Shown here piece by piece: positions 31,376-41,755 of a DNA stretch of 64,000 bases (positions are counted from its first letter, which is position 1; every line of letters starts with the position of its first letter). Below the pieces are notes generated by a model, which had not been told where the DNA came from, searched no databases, and was given only the letters and a program-made list of their open reading frames with translations. Made by a program: the position numbers and the translations under genes. This stretch comes from Harmothoe impar (Eukaryota; Annelida; Polychaeta; Phyllodocida; Polynoidae): assembly GCA_947462335.1 (NCBI GenBank), contig OX381708.1, positions 7,006,001-7,070,000 on the forward strand, written 5' to 3'.

Positions 31376-32736
31376 TTAACTCCCAGACGGAGAAGCAGAT
31401 GCAGGGATCTTCTCAGACGCTGCGGGAGTCAGGGTCATCCTTTTGGATGGTGTAGGCATTGCTAGGATTGCAGCAAAGTAATTTGGTTCAGCCAATATGT
31501 CCCGATGTTTGGTTTTTATGGGGAATTTCTCCACTAGATGCGCAGGGATATCATCATCCTCCTTACTCAGTGGCCACTTTCCACACACTCCCTGCTTCAC
31601 CTTCCTACCAAGTGTGCACTTCAAACAGATATTCAGGAGGTAGAGCGTATTCTCATTTGGATCAGACAGGACGATCCCATTACTGTTCCACAGCCAGTCA
31701 ATGTCTAAAATTGCATAATAATTCCATATTGTCCACTGGTCTGTTCTCAGGTCATAGTACTGAATGACCAAATCCTCGGACAACATTACAATACCTGAGC
31801 TTTGCCATCAAACGCCATCTCTCGCATCACACAACATTCATCTGCAATCGGCATGGATGCTTTTCTATGCCAGTTGTTGGCATCCTCGTAAGGATGAAAG
31901 GAATTCATTGCTGATGTGTATCCTCCCTCATAGGAAATTCTGTCCCATCCCCCGGCCACGTATATTGAGAAGTATGGGCCAGAACACACACAAGCTTGGT
32001 GCTTGTACAGGGGCATTGGTAGTTTGGTTGACATCACAGTCCAGGTGTTGGTTCCAGGGTCATATCTTTCAATTGTATCAATGGCCTCATACTGATCATA
32101 CTCGTCACCTAGATCTGCACGACCACCTAATGCATAGAGATATCTGCTGTCGTGTACAAGGGCAAAGTCACGTCGAGGTGTTTTCATGGCTTGGATTGTG
32201 GACCATGTAAATGTGCTTATGTCAAACACAGCCCACGTCAAAGCCAGCCCATGCCGGTGGTGATTTGCTGCAATAACCAGAAAATTGTTGAACTCAATTG
32301 CAGCACTATAACCAAAATTGAAATAAGGCATTTCTGGAAGATCAGTTGAAGTCCATTTCCCATCTTCCTCAAGAGCAAAAATAGAAGAAGCACCCATTTC
32401 ACTGAAGCAAACAGGTTGGGGTTTGCTCCGGACACTGGTGGGCCGCATCATCCTTCTGTGGACCGGCCGATTGTGATAGTCCTCCCCAAGCTGAACATTG
32501 TATTTCCAGGACCCGTCAGAATACATCTTCATCTTCTTTACAGCCTCAAGCTGTGCGGGAGTGAGCAGAGAGAACCGTACGTGGCTCATCAAACTGTCTA
32601 AGTGCTGTTTGCGGTTCTCGTAATCCACATCCAGCCAGTCCTTAATGGTCAGAAACAGATCCCATTCACCGTCCATCCACTGCTCGATAGGGACTAGAAG
32701 CTGTTCATAGGTCAGCTTGGTATGCCTATCCTCCAT
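31376..32736 (-). pseudogene. Kelch-like H, BTB-less and frameshifted
   Basis: Close paralogue of G, also beginning in the middle of BACK (KLTYEQLLVPIEQW). The frame runs 316 codons to a TAA at 31786-31788 in the Kelch part. The homology then continues in another frame for a further 136 codons (31376-31786), from SEDLVIQYYDLRTDQW onward. Comparison with G places the shift at 31786-31800, within AFDGKAQV, consistent with loss of one base. The tail also ends early relative to G. An acceptor (TTTTTCTTTCCAG) lies at about 32775, matching the one upstream of G. Either this is a true pseudogene or the assembly has one base error at this site. Confidence 0.85.
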
Positions 32737-32775
32737 ATTGGTCGCAGACAGACCTTTATCCTGCTCACAAATGTG

Positions 32776-33320
32776 CCTGGAAAGAAAAAGGAAAACAGGG
32801 ATTAGGCCACACTTTTTTTTATTCTTTGGGTTACGGACACCATGATAAATTTACCAAGTACGGAGGACGAAATAAAAAAAAAAAATAATAATAATAATTT
32901 TGTGTTTCGCATTTTACCACCTAAAATCTTTAATAATAGTCCGATTTACACGCCGTAAAAACTGACATATAGCAATTTAAATGGAGATTCATAATTTTAT
33001 TTTCAGTGCGGGGGTTTTCATGGTAGTGCGGCGGGCCCGTAACCCAAAGAATAAAAATAGTGTAGCCTTAACAGGGACTCCAGGGTTATACAAATTACAT
33101 GTTTTTCATGCAGAAACTTATTCTGTGACTCGATCTAGAAATCAGAGTTAGTAAGTACGGAATTCAGTCTTCTAAAACATCTGTGAGTGGGCAAGGTCCC
33201 CCAGACTGCCCCCTCCCTAGTAAGTTCTTTTTTTTAGACTGAAAAAAGTAATATACGTCAAACTTTTAGGTTCAAACTCAATTTGACTTATACCACAAAT
33301 TAGTACTACATGTGTACTTA
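32776..33320. other. Upstream of KLHL-H
   Basis: No BTB exon is seen. A degraded inverted-repeat element runs from TTTATTCTTTGGGTTACGG (about 32818) to CCGTAACCCAAAGAATAAA (about 33038-33056), with A and ATA tracts inside. Confidence 0.5.
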
Positions 33321-33762
33321 CCGTAAAACCCCGCCTATAAGCCGACCCCGCCTATAAGCCGAAAGTGAGTTTAAGGAAAAAAATTCGGCTTATATGATAT
33401 CATTTTAACATTTAAGAGAACCCCGCCTATAAGCCGAATGTGACTTTTGGGGTCTTGGGGACCCCCTGACCCCCAACCTGACCCTACCAAAAAAGTGTTT
33501 TAAAACAGATTTTGATTCTTTTATTCAATTGAAATGCCATGTGCCATTGGTATAGCAAGTATACTTAACGTGAAGATGGTTTGTAAGGCATTAAAATTGA
33601 GTAAAATTACTGTCTAAGTTTTCATACTTTTCTATACCATAATCTCAAATATCCTTTGACAAACCCCCGCCTATAAGCCGAATGTGAGTTTGAAGGAAAA
33701 GATTCGGCTTATAGCAAATAAAAACGCCAAAATAAATTCGGCTTATAGGCGGGGTTTTACGG
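33321..33762. mobile_element. TA-flanked MITE, CCGTAAAACCCCGCC-type
   Basis: The ends CCGTAAAACCCCGCCTATAA and its complement are flanked by TA. The motif CCCCGCCTATAAGCCGA is repeated internally at about 33347, 33420 and 33665. A half element of a related type (GTGCGGGTTATA to GAGAGTTTACTG) follows directly at about 33763-33938. Confidence 0.72.
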
Positions 33763-34109
33763 TAGCTTTGATTTGATACCATACCTATATTATAGGGTGC
33801 GGGTTATACCAATTTTTGTAGTATAGTATGGTACTAAAGTTAGGAACTTTTAGACCTCCTGTATGGCATATAGATTTGTCCCAGAGTGTAGGTGTGGCTT
33901 ATATGCGAGTTGGGCTTATATGTGAGAGTTTACTGTAGGTGAGATGAACTTATAGCTGAAATTTTACGGTACTTAGATAGGCCCCTATTAAAGTAATTAC
34001 TATTAAGCACATTATATATATCAGGGATACAACTGACCTACTTCTAAAACTACAAAACATGGGTACCCTATCCAAGGGCTGTATCCTAGCGATTCTTGAT
34101 GTCACCTCT

Positions 34110-34486
34110 TTAGGCCACACCAAAAAAAAAAGTTGGTCTACGGATTTTCTTTTCCAAAAATAGGTGCGGTAGGGCGATTTTTTTTTTTTTTTTTTTCCAA
34201 ATTTTTTTTTTGTCAATGGATTTCAACCTTAAAATAGGGGGGCGGGCGAATTTTTTTTTTTCTACAGAGGGAAAATCTCTTTTAAAGTTTTACAAATATA
34301 TTTTCTGGTTAACGATGACAGAAAAGGCAACCAAAAAAAAAAAAAAAAAAAAAAAATCCAATTTTTCAGAAAATGGTGCGGGCGCTGTCCGTAGACACTT
34401 TTTTTTTCAAAAAAAAAAAAAATTTACATTTTGAAAAATGTGGTGCGGGAAATCCGTAGACCCTCTTTTTTTTTGGTGTGGCCTTA
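34110..34486. mobile_element. AGGCCACACC-ended MITE, copy 1
   Basis: The left end TTTAGGCCACACCAAAAAAA and right end GGTGTGGCCTTATA are inverted repeats; GGTCTACGGA follows each end inside. The interior contains A or T runs of up to 22 bases. Relatives, diverged at one end, lie at 41441-41755 and 46369-46683. Confidence 0.65.
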
Positions 34487-34598
34487 TACACCAACATACC
34501 TAACCTAGAGGGAGCAATGTCTGTGTACAAGAACCTGTTTCCCCGCAAAAGGTGAATTATCTAACGAAGCGATCTACACCTTGCTATGGATTGTTCTA

Positions 34599-34820
34599 CC
34601 GTAAATTCTTGCGTACTACCCGCGGGTTGCAAGCGAACCAAACGCAGCTTTCATTTGATACCAAACATGCCTATATAGGGTGCGGGTTATACGAGAGTTT
34701 TTATTTCTTTAGAACAGTACTAAAATTGAAATTTTCAAATTCAAAAACGGGTTATAGGATTCCCCTGAGTTGGGGTTGCGGGTTATACGCGAGATGCGGG
34801 TAGTACGCGGGAATTTACGG
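34599..34820. mobile_element. TA-flanked MITE, CCGTAAATTC-type
   Basis: The ends CCGTAAATTCTTGCGTACTA and its near-complement lie between TA dinucleotides. The interior has the shared GGGTTATA and AACAGTACTAAAATT motifs of the family at 14075-14298 and 39828-40050. Confidence 0.72.
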
Positions 34821-34855
34821 TAGTTTAAAATAATTTTGAGTTTAATGGTAAACAT

Positions 34856-35182
34856 TATATCCGGGTAGGTGGAACTGCCATGGGCACCAGAGTGGCACCC
34901 ACATATGCCAACCGGTTCCTGGCCAACTTGGAGGAATACAAGATCTACACTTATAAATCACACCCACTCATGTGGGTGAGATTTATAGATGACATCATTT
35001 ACCTAGATGATGAGGGAAAACAACAGTTACAACAGATCTGTACACCAAACCTACAGATCTATAGTTTTAACTACCTCCACTTTAACTTGGCCTACACCCG
35101 ACACAGCATCCGACGTATCCCATATGGTCAATTCCTTAGAATTAGACGTATCTGTACCAGAGCAGAGATGGTTAGACCCTAG
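34856..35182 (+). pseudogene. Reverse transcriptase fragment (Penelope/non-LTR-like)
   Basis: About 109 codons on plus. GGTAMGTRVAPTYANRFLANLEE is the palm motif of a reverse transcriptase, and WVRFIDDIIY carries the catalytic Asp-Asp pair. IPYGQFLRIRRIC farther on is a typical motif of the Penelope-like family, but here the distance from the Asp-Asp pair is much shorter than normal, so the interior is deleted. No start, endonuclease or ends remain. It is an old, dead retroelement piece and not a host gene. Confidence 0.7.
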
Positions 35183-35199
35183 GAGAATACAATAGATTG

Positions 35200-35515
35200 T
35201 ATCGGCACCTTTGGAATTGTATAGGCTCCAATGGAACTGCATAGGCACCTATTGAATTGCATAGGCACCATTGGAATTGCAATGGTAACTTACAATACTC
35301 AAAATTGAAAAAGCGATTTAAATGCCATCTCACTAGGGATGATAAGTAGACCTATGTGGTCCACTTTGCTCAAACTTAATAGTAACTCCCAATATTCAAA
35401 ATTGAAAAGGTTATTCAAAATGCCATCACACCAGGGATGAACTATAGTTATCAGCAAAGTATATGGTCCACTTTCCTCAAATTTAATGGTAACTTTCAAT
35501 ACTCAAAAATGAAAA
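35200..35515. repeat. Two short tandem repeats
   Basis: At 35205-35290 four copies of about 27 bp carry GGAATTGCATAGGCACC-like sequence. At 35281-35515 a longer unit of about 90-115 bp with TGGTAACTTTCAATACTCAA recurs two to three times. No coding role is apparent. Confidence 0.6.
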
Positions 35516-36105
35516 ACTTATGATCTATGCATCATGACAATAAAGGGCATAGCATATTAAAGCACTATGCGGCCCTTAAAGGCGCTTTGAAACCATGTCA
35601 TTTGCGAGCAAAACTCAGGGTTAGGTCACCGACTCAGTGCGTCCTTAAGGTGTCTGCTACATTGAACACTTGCCAACCTGCTGTCACCACCTAAATGTGT
35701 AGAACAGACTGGTTGGCTCCATTCAATCTAGTTACTAATTTTCCACTAGATGGTGCCAGGATCGACATATATAAGATCAGTATGGAAAAAAACAGAGAGA
35801 ACTACCACAATGAACTCTATTGGAGTGGCTATCCCAAATATGGCAGTGGCATTCTGATCTACGGTTCTATCTAATATTAGTATCTGATTATTTCAATTAT
35901 TTGTAATTAAATGTTTTATTGCGAAAACAGTAAGTGACATAGCATCATAATATAAATTGTGGTCATGGGAATACACAGTTGATCATTGAACCCATAGCCT
36001 TTAGCCGATACTAGACAATCATGTGAAATGTTTTATTTATTTATGATTGAGCTCTGATATAAGTGGAATCTGTGAAACTTAAAGATGCTCTGAAGCAAAA
36101 AGATC
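35516..36105. other. Non-coding flank of SENP-like gene
   Basis: This should contain the next exon of the minus-strand gene if it were complete, but nothing resembling a Ulp/SENP peptidase domain is present. A CTCF-like CCACTAGATGGTGCC occurs at 35743-35757. Confidence 0.4.
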
Positions 36106-36113
36106 AAACCCAC

Positions 36114-38065
36114 CTTGTGTTGGAGCCCGAGAAAACAGGGCGGGACAGAGATGGAGAGCGGCTGCGGTCTTGGGGCTCGTTATCATCCTCCCAATCATCA
36201 TCATCATCATAGTTGGCCAGCAGCCCCGACATAGCCAGAGGTATGCTGTCCCCAAAGTGTGGGGTGCTCTTCACTAACATGATGTTCGCCTGGTCTGACT
36301 CCACCTCCTTCAGCATTTGACGCACTGACACACCCGGCTTGTCCTGTATCTGACGACACACCTCCCGTATCTGCTGAATCTGCTCCTTCGTGATAGTGTT
36401 GATGATGATGGTGATACATCGGTGCGGCCCATCTGTGTACATGATAATCAGTCACATCAAAGACATTCTTTTTTTTAAATTTATCTTTAAAAGCCTGTTA
36501 TATCTGCAGCACCCTATCTTTACAGAATGCTAAGCTACAGCTACACCAAACACTCATGAATGTTTTAACATTGTTAGCACAATCTAAAGGAGATTTCATA
36601 GGAATAGAAGTATTTGAAGGGTGCAGAAGCCTAGGCTCCGAGAAAATATTCTCAGATTACAAACAAAAAATTATTAATACAACCCTCAGTTTTCATGGCT
36701 GAGTGAGAATTTACTCTTTGATAAAGCTATGGCATCTTGACGTACCTTTGCTGCTGGGGTCGAAGTAGGGACCCGTGCATGTGGTCATTTTGCTAAGGTT
36801 GCGTATCCGTGCCGCACACTGTGGACTTGTGAACACAAATATGACCGGCATGTTCATACCAAAGTGAGCGATCACCTTCATCATCTCATCAAAGCCAATC
36901 CGCAACTCTAACGTCTGATCTTCATCTGTAACCAAGAAGTGGAAGAAATATAACTTTAGTCAACTTTACAGCTATCTAACCAGCTACAAGGGAGTCACAA
37001 TTTCATCCTACACCCTGGGTGACCCAAGGCGATCGGAGATTGTGTACACAACTTCAGTACTGTACTTCACATCTCTAAACCTCTTTTGTTTTTGTTTTTC
37101 TGCTCAGAACATCGGATTATTCGCTACTTTGGTTGTTTGTGTATGGAATATGAGATCCTATGTAGCAAGGTAATCAATGTCAGATCATACGTGATACGAA
37201 TCTAGTTCCGTTTTCTACCAAAACATTAATTCTAAAAGTTTATTTTATTTTACGATAAACTAATGTATACACGGTTTACATTTATTAATTGAATGTTTAC
37301 TTACATTCTATTTTGATGTCTATTCCGAAGTGTGACATGACTACTTTTTCATATGGCGTCCCTTTAAGAGACCCAATCCGGATACTGCGGGACTCAAGAT
37401 GAATGTTTATGGGCCTTCTCCTATCATGTGGGATGCCCGGTGTACCGATCCTTCCTGTCGGTACTATCACTTGGCCACTCTACAAAAGAAAAACATAGAT
37501 ATTAAGGTTCACTTTTGAAAATATGATTTTTTTGTCACTATTATGTCACTGTGAACAGTTGGTTTTCTTACAATACAGTGTCCCTCAACTCGTGATGTAA
37601 AGAAATACCACACCCAAACTGTTCCTTAGTCAAGGGTTATTTTACATTGGTCTTAAAAGATAGAAGCTTAGTTGCTAGTCGCAAAAGGTAATGTAAACCA
37701 ATGCACCATTAAAATCCAGACCAAAACAGCCAATGTCTGCAAGTCATGTTTGGACACCTTTAAATTGGCTAAGCTACGCTCATCCCCTACATTAGAAATA
37801 CAAAATATACATTTCTGAATGTGTATAATTCAAACTTGATGTCTATATCTATATTATTCTCACTTACTAATATCATACCCAGACTGTACAATTCTAAAGT
37901 CGATCAGAATATCACTCACCGCATCCTCCATTTTGTGCTGCCTTGTATCGGCGGTGACGTTGGCAGCGGTGTGTGGGGAAGCTGCGGGTTAGAGTGTAGA
38001 GGGATAACTCACAGGTGTACCTGGTGTCGCAGCGCCATCTGAAGACATCACTCCACCCTCATCAT
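36114..38065 (-). CDS. Partial SENP6/SENP7-like gene (pre-catalytic part)
   Basis: Five exon-like blocks with GT-AG borders in consistent phase: 38021-38065, 37920-37981, 37305-37479, 36746-36925 and 36114-36432. The joined reading contains SIRIGSLKG, then LRIGFDEMMKV, VFTSPQCAARIRNL, GPYFDPSS and CITIIINTITKEQ. This order resembles the stretch just before the C48 peptidase domain of SENP6/SENP7-type SUMO proteases (Ulp2 class), which trim poly-SUMO chains in the nucleus. The last block ends in an Asp/Glu-rich run and an Arg/Ser-rich segment. No peptidase domain follows before KLHL-H. The first two blocks are separated by only 39 nt containing an in-frame TAA, so either that is an unusually short intron or the gene is broken. 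The family name is from memory of motif order, hence moderate. Confidence 0.5.
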
Positions 38066-38217
38066 CTGAAGTCAATATTGTCAGGATTTTTGTCAGACAT
38101 GATCAGAAAAAAAAATTTCATAGAGAAGATGCCTAGGTAGCTAGCCGAAAACATTTTAGACTAGTGAAATAATTTCCTGACTTCAATGTGGAATTCTAAT
38201 GGTACTACCGTTAACCT

Positions 38218-38430
38218 CTCTGATAAGCCGACCTCCTTTATAAGCAGACCCCCCACTTTGAGACAATATTATAAGCCGAATTTGGACCCATTTTAACATG
38301 GCTAAACTATAATTTACTTGATAAAAAAACCTCCGTTATAAGTCGACCCCCCTCTTTGAGACAATGCTATGAGCCGAATCAAACCTAAATTCCCCCCAAA
38401 AAAGGTCGGATTATCAGAGAGGCTTTACGG
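38218..38430. mobile_element. TA-flanked MITE, CCGTTAACCTCTCTGATAA-type
   Basis: CCGTTAACCTCTCTGATAAG at the left and its near-complement at the right lie between TA dinucleotides. Internally it repeats TTATAAGCCGA and GACCCCCC, linking it to the element at 33321-33762. Confidence 0.68.
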
Positions 38431-38991
38431 TACTAGTACCCATTGTGAAGCTTATAAAACGAAATAGTTTACTATAAAGTTTTGCGTACAAGCCATAAGC
38501 TTATATGGGAATCAGAAACATGCCTGCCGGTGCTTTCTGCAGTGGCACTGCCATAGCATATTGGCTCCAATGCAAACGGAAAATGTTGGCTTTCAGAAGA
38601 CCCTTTTTACGACATGCATTCGAACACTCTGCAGTGCTAAAGATATAGGATGCAGCTTATACAAGTGTTTTTTGAAAGTATACTAAAGTACTAGAGTGGC
38701 TATAATCTAAGCCCAGATTTGGCTTACAGGATTCTCCCAAGTCAGGGGTGTGGCTTACACAAGGGTTTAGCTTATACGCAAGGCTTTACAGTATTATTTG
38801 TTATTTACTGAGATAGTCAAAATCCACAAATCAACGTCCACTTTTACATCAGTATCATTAGGCTAAGCTGCTAAGCAATACACATATTGTGAGCCAAGGT
38901 CAGAACCTAACTAAGGATTAGTAGGGATGTCATTGATATCCAATTTATTTTGATTTTGATTATCACCATTTTAGTCGCGATTTTCCGATTA
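38431..38991. other. Intergenic with a degraded MITE
   Basis: From about 38478 (TAAAGTTTTGCGTACAAGCC) to about 38792 (TTATACGCAAGGCTTTACAG) the ends are complementary, another decayed member of the (C/A)GTAAA-tipped set. Nothing else is recognised. Confidence 0.45.
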
Positions 38992-39155
38992 CCGTATTCG
39001 ACGTAATAAGCGCCCTCCCCTTTTTTGAAGCATTTTTAGACTAGAACAAAGGGTCGTCAAATTTCGCGATTTTGGCGACATTAAAACATTAAGTACTAAA
39101 AACGTCATGAAAATAATTTTATATGCGCCCTGGGCGCTTATTACGTTGAATACGG
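38992..39155. mobile_element. TA-flanked MITE, CCGTATTCGACGTAATAAG-type
   Basis: CCGTATTCGACGTAATAAGC and its near-complement end the element, flanked by TA. It is 164 bp and has a diverged relative at 10846-10996. Confidence 0.72.
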
Positions 39156-39515
39156 TATATCAATCTATTTAGACATTGCAAACAGTTTAAATCTGGTTGA
39201 ATAAAGGGAATTCTCATCTGTATATTTCCTCCTTTATAGTTCAGTCTATAAAAGAGATATATTTGGTAGGACTCATGCTCACTCAATATTATTGGACTGC
39301 TATGGTCATAGCTTTCAAACTTAATAAAAAGCAAGTTCTAGATGGAATATTTCCACTTTTTTTTTCAATTTTAGAAAGGTGAATTAATGGTCTATCTGTG
39401 ATCCAAGTGGCGTATCGATATAATGTTTTTGTCGATGCGATAATCGGAATTCTAAATATGTCGGTGTATCGATTCTGGGGGTATCGATGACATCCCTAAG
39501 AATTAGTAGGCAGGT

Positions 39516-39665
39516 GAGGCCAAAAAAAGAGTTCTGGTATCCCGACTGACCCTACGTTTTTGGAGCCGACCCTAATTTTTCAGGGAGATTTATTTTTATT
39601 TTTTGAGACATTTTATGAATTTGTAAAAAAAGAAAAAATCGACCTACCCACCGTCTATATTTACA
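39516..39665. mobile_element. Half of a GGCCAAAAAAA-ended element
   Basis: AGGCCAAAAAAAGAGTTCTGG and a GACCCTACG motif at the left, AAATCGACCTACC at the right, match the element at 52339-52577, though the right end is lost. Confidence 0.5.
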
Positions 39666-39827
39666 ACCATGTTGCGAACACAACAAATTCTAGGCCTTAG
39701 CTCTATATATAGGAGAATGAATACTTAGCTGGACAGGCGTGGATGTTGACATCAACCTTTTAAAGGCAGCCAGTGATTGCTGAGCCTTAGGCATATGAAT
39801 GTTGTATAAATCTTCTGATTACAACTA

Positions 39828-40050
39828 CCGTAAATTCCCGCGTATAACCCGCGGGTTATACGCGAACCAAACCCTCAGTGCGGGTTCTACAAAGTTCCCA
39901 AAGTCTAGGTGCGGGTAATACGAGGGTTTTTGCCAATATAGTACAGTACTAAAATCACAATTTTCAGACCTCTGGTGCGGGTTATAGGGTTCTCTCAAAG
40001 TCGGGGTGCGGGTTATACGCGAGATGCGGGTTATACGCGGGAATTTACAG
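39828..40050. mobile_element. TA-flanked MITE, CCGTAAATTC-type, with 26-bp palindrome
   Basis: The ends are CCGTAAATTCCCGCGTATAA and its near-complement, flanked by TA. A perfect 26-bp palindrome at 39839-39864, centred on CCGCGG, lies just inside the left end. The copy is 223 bp and is followed within 10 bp by segmental duplication copy 1. Confidence 0.75.
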
Positions 40051-41024
40051 TATTAATAAAACAGGTCGCTACCCAGCGATGCACCGCGCCCCAAGCAGGC
40101 CCCATCATAAGTTCTATGCTGGACTCACAGTTGAAGATTGATAATATTACGACCATCCGACTCTATTTGCGATATGCTAAGGCGTTCCCACAATGCAGCT
40201 ATTTAGAGCAGATGAACGCACCATGAAATTTTCCCGCGTCTATATCGCCAGCAGTGGAGCTGCTGGTCCTCATTAAAAATATAAAACAGCATTAGTTGGG
40301 TCTCTGGTACCCACTCCATTGAGATAGCATTGAGTGCTTGCCAGAACAAAAGATTGATTGCGTGATCAACATCACATGTGACCCAGGGCTCTAATAACCC
40401 ATCACAGACCTCCATCGCAGACCTCCATCACGGACCACCCATCACACAGTTGTTCTAAGCAATGCATGTCTGCACAGGTCATTCGACCGTTACAGATCAC
40501 CTGGTCCCCACTGACCTTTCTTGTCAGTTAGTTGCAGTGCAATTCTTTATTCAAAATATGTAACAGGAAATTCATACAGATGCATCAAAGTTTGACTGCA
40601 AATCTACTCATTTTCGACAAAACCGTCTCTCTAAGACCCAGGGTTCCCTGGGTCAATAAACCAAAAGAGGCTCGCTGAATGTATGTACTGTATTCAAAGT
40701 TAGCTCGATTCTTCTTCCCAATCCTACTTCAATTAATATAATAAATACTCGTGTCATCTGCCCTCATGAGTACAAGAGTAAAAGCCATTCAAATAATTAA
40801 GAAATTCAAACCTAAACGTCTGATTCAAGCAGCCACCCGTGGGGGTGGGTCGGGGGAGGTAATGTTTTGGGCACAGTTTGCTGTGAAATTAGGCCACTAT
40901 TCACCTTGACAGCCCCCCCTCCCCCCCCCCAGTCCCTGAAGGTCTAATTATTAAAATCCTTGCTATTTCATCTGCCAAGCTGTCCTTGTTTGGCTGTATT
41001 GTCTAAAAGCATCTGTGCCATACA

Positions 41025-41122
41025 TTTATCCATCTATTGGGCCGCTTTGCTCTAGTCTTAGATGGACATGCCTTTAAGATATTCTAAGATGTCCGGGTAT
41101 TTAGTCTTCATGGGGATTGGTT
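41025..41122 (-). pseudogene. Relic of a G/H-type kelch-like gene, 3' end
   Basis: On minus, CCCATGAAGACTAAATACCC and the following codons read PMKTKYPDILEYL, matching FPIKTKHRDILAEPNYF of KLHL-H. GAGCAAAGCGGCCCAATAGA then matches the tail codons of G. Stops interrupt it. It shows that the BTB-less KLHL type once extended about 9 kb farther than H. Confidence 0.55.
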
Positions 41123-41440
41123 GATTGATTGGCTTGTGTAACATCTAGGTGTACACAGTACCCTACGGACTGCCTCAAGTTAGCGAGGAGCACAGTTTTT
41201 TTTTGTCCAAGTGACAACTAGGGTATGCATTAACACCATCTGGTGCATGTTGTGGACACTACTGGTCTGTACTAGTCTAATTGTCACGTCCCAAGACCAG
41301 GGTGGACTTCTAGTTGCACACCTTCCCATGTTACCCCATATAGCCTACACAATCGCCAAGCTGAGGTCTTGTTAAAACCTGTGGCGAGGAGTCATCCATA
41401 AATAGTGGTAGTTTGCCTCACAGTAGGACACAGCAGTCTT

Positions 41441-41755
41441 TAGGCCACTACGTAATTCAAATTTTTCTTTTTTTTTGAAAAAAAGACTACGGACAGCACC
41501 CGCACCATTTCCTGGAAAATTGCATTTAAAAAAACAAATTTATAGGTGGCTTTTTCTCTAATGCGGAGCCAGGAAATTTGGGTTTGAAAAAAAGATTTGC
41601 TTCAAAAAAAAGATTCTCCCGCTCCATTGATTCAAGGTTGAAATTCATAGACAAGAATTTTGGAGGAAAAAAAAATAATCAAAAAACAATCGCCCTACTG
41701 CACCTCTTTTTGGAAAACAATTTCCGTAGACCAACTTTTTTTTGGTGTGGCCTTA
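41441..41755. mobile_element. AGGCCACACC-ended MITE, copy 2 (in duplication)
   Basis: It starts TTTAGGCCACTACG and ends GGTGTGGCCTTA, with GACTACGGACAGC and CCGTAGACCAAC inside the ends. A/T homopolymers fill the interior. The corresponding copy at 46369-46683 is part of the segmental duplication. Confidence 0.62.

Noticed and set aside
31376..32736. Two separate genes at 31376-31786 and 31786-32736
   Set aside because: Together they align end to end with KLHL-G, so they are one gene with a frameshift.
34366..34434. Lys/Phe-rich short frames around 34.2-34.5 kb
   Set aside because: They are A/T homopolymer runs of the AGGCCACACC-ended MITE.
36207..36455. His-rich 82-codon minus frame
   Set aside because: Shadow frame of the last SENP-like exon, whose own frame continues in phase from the upstream exon.
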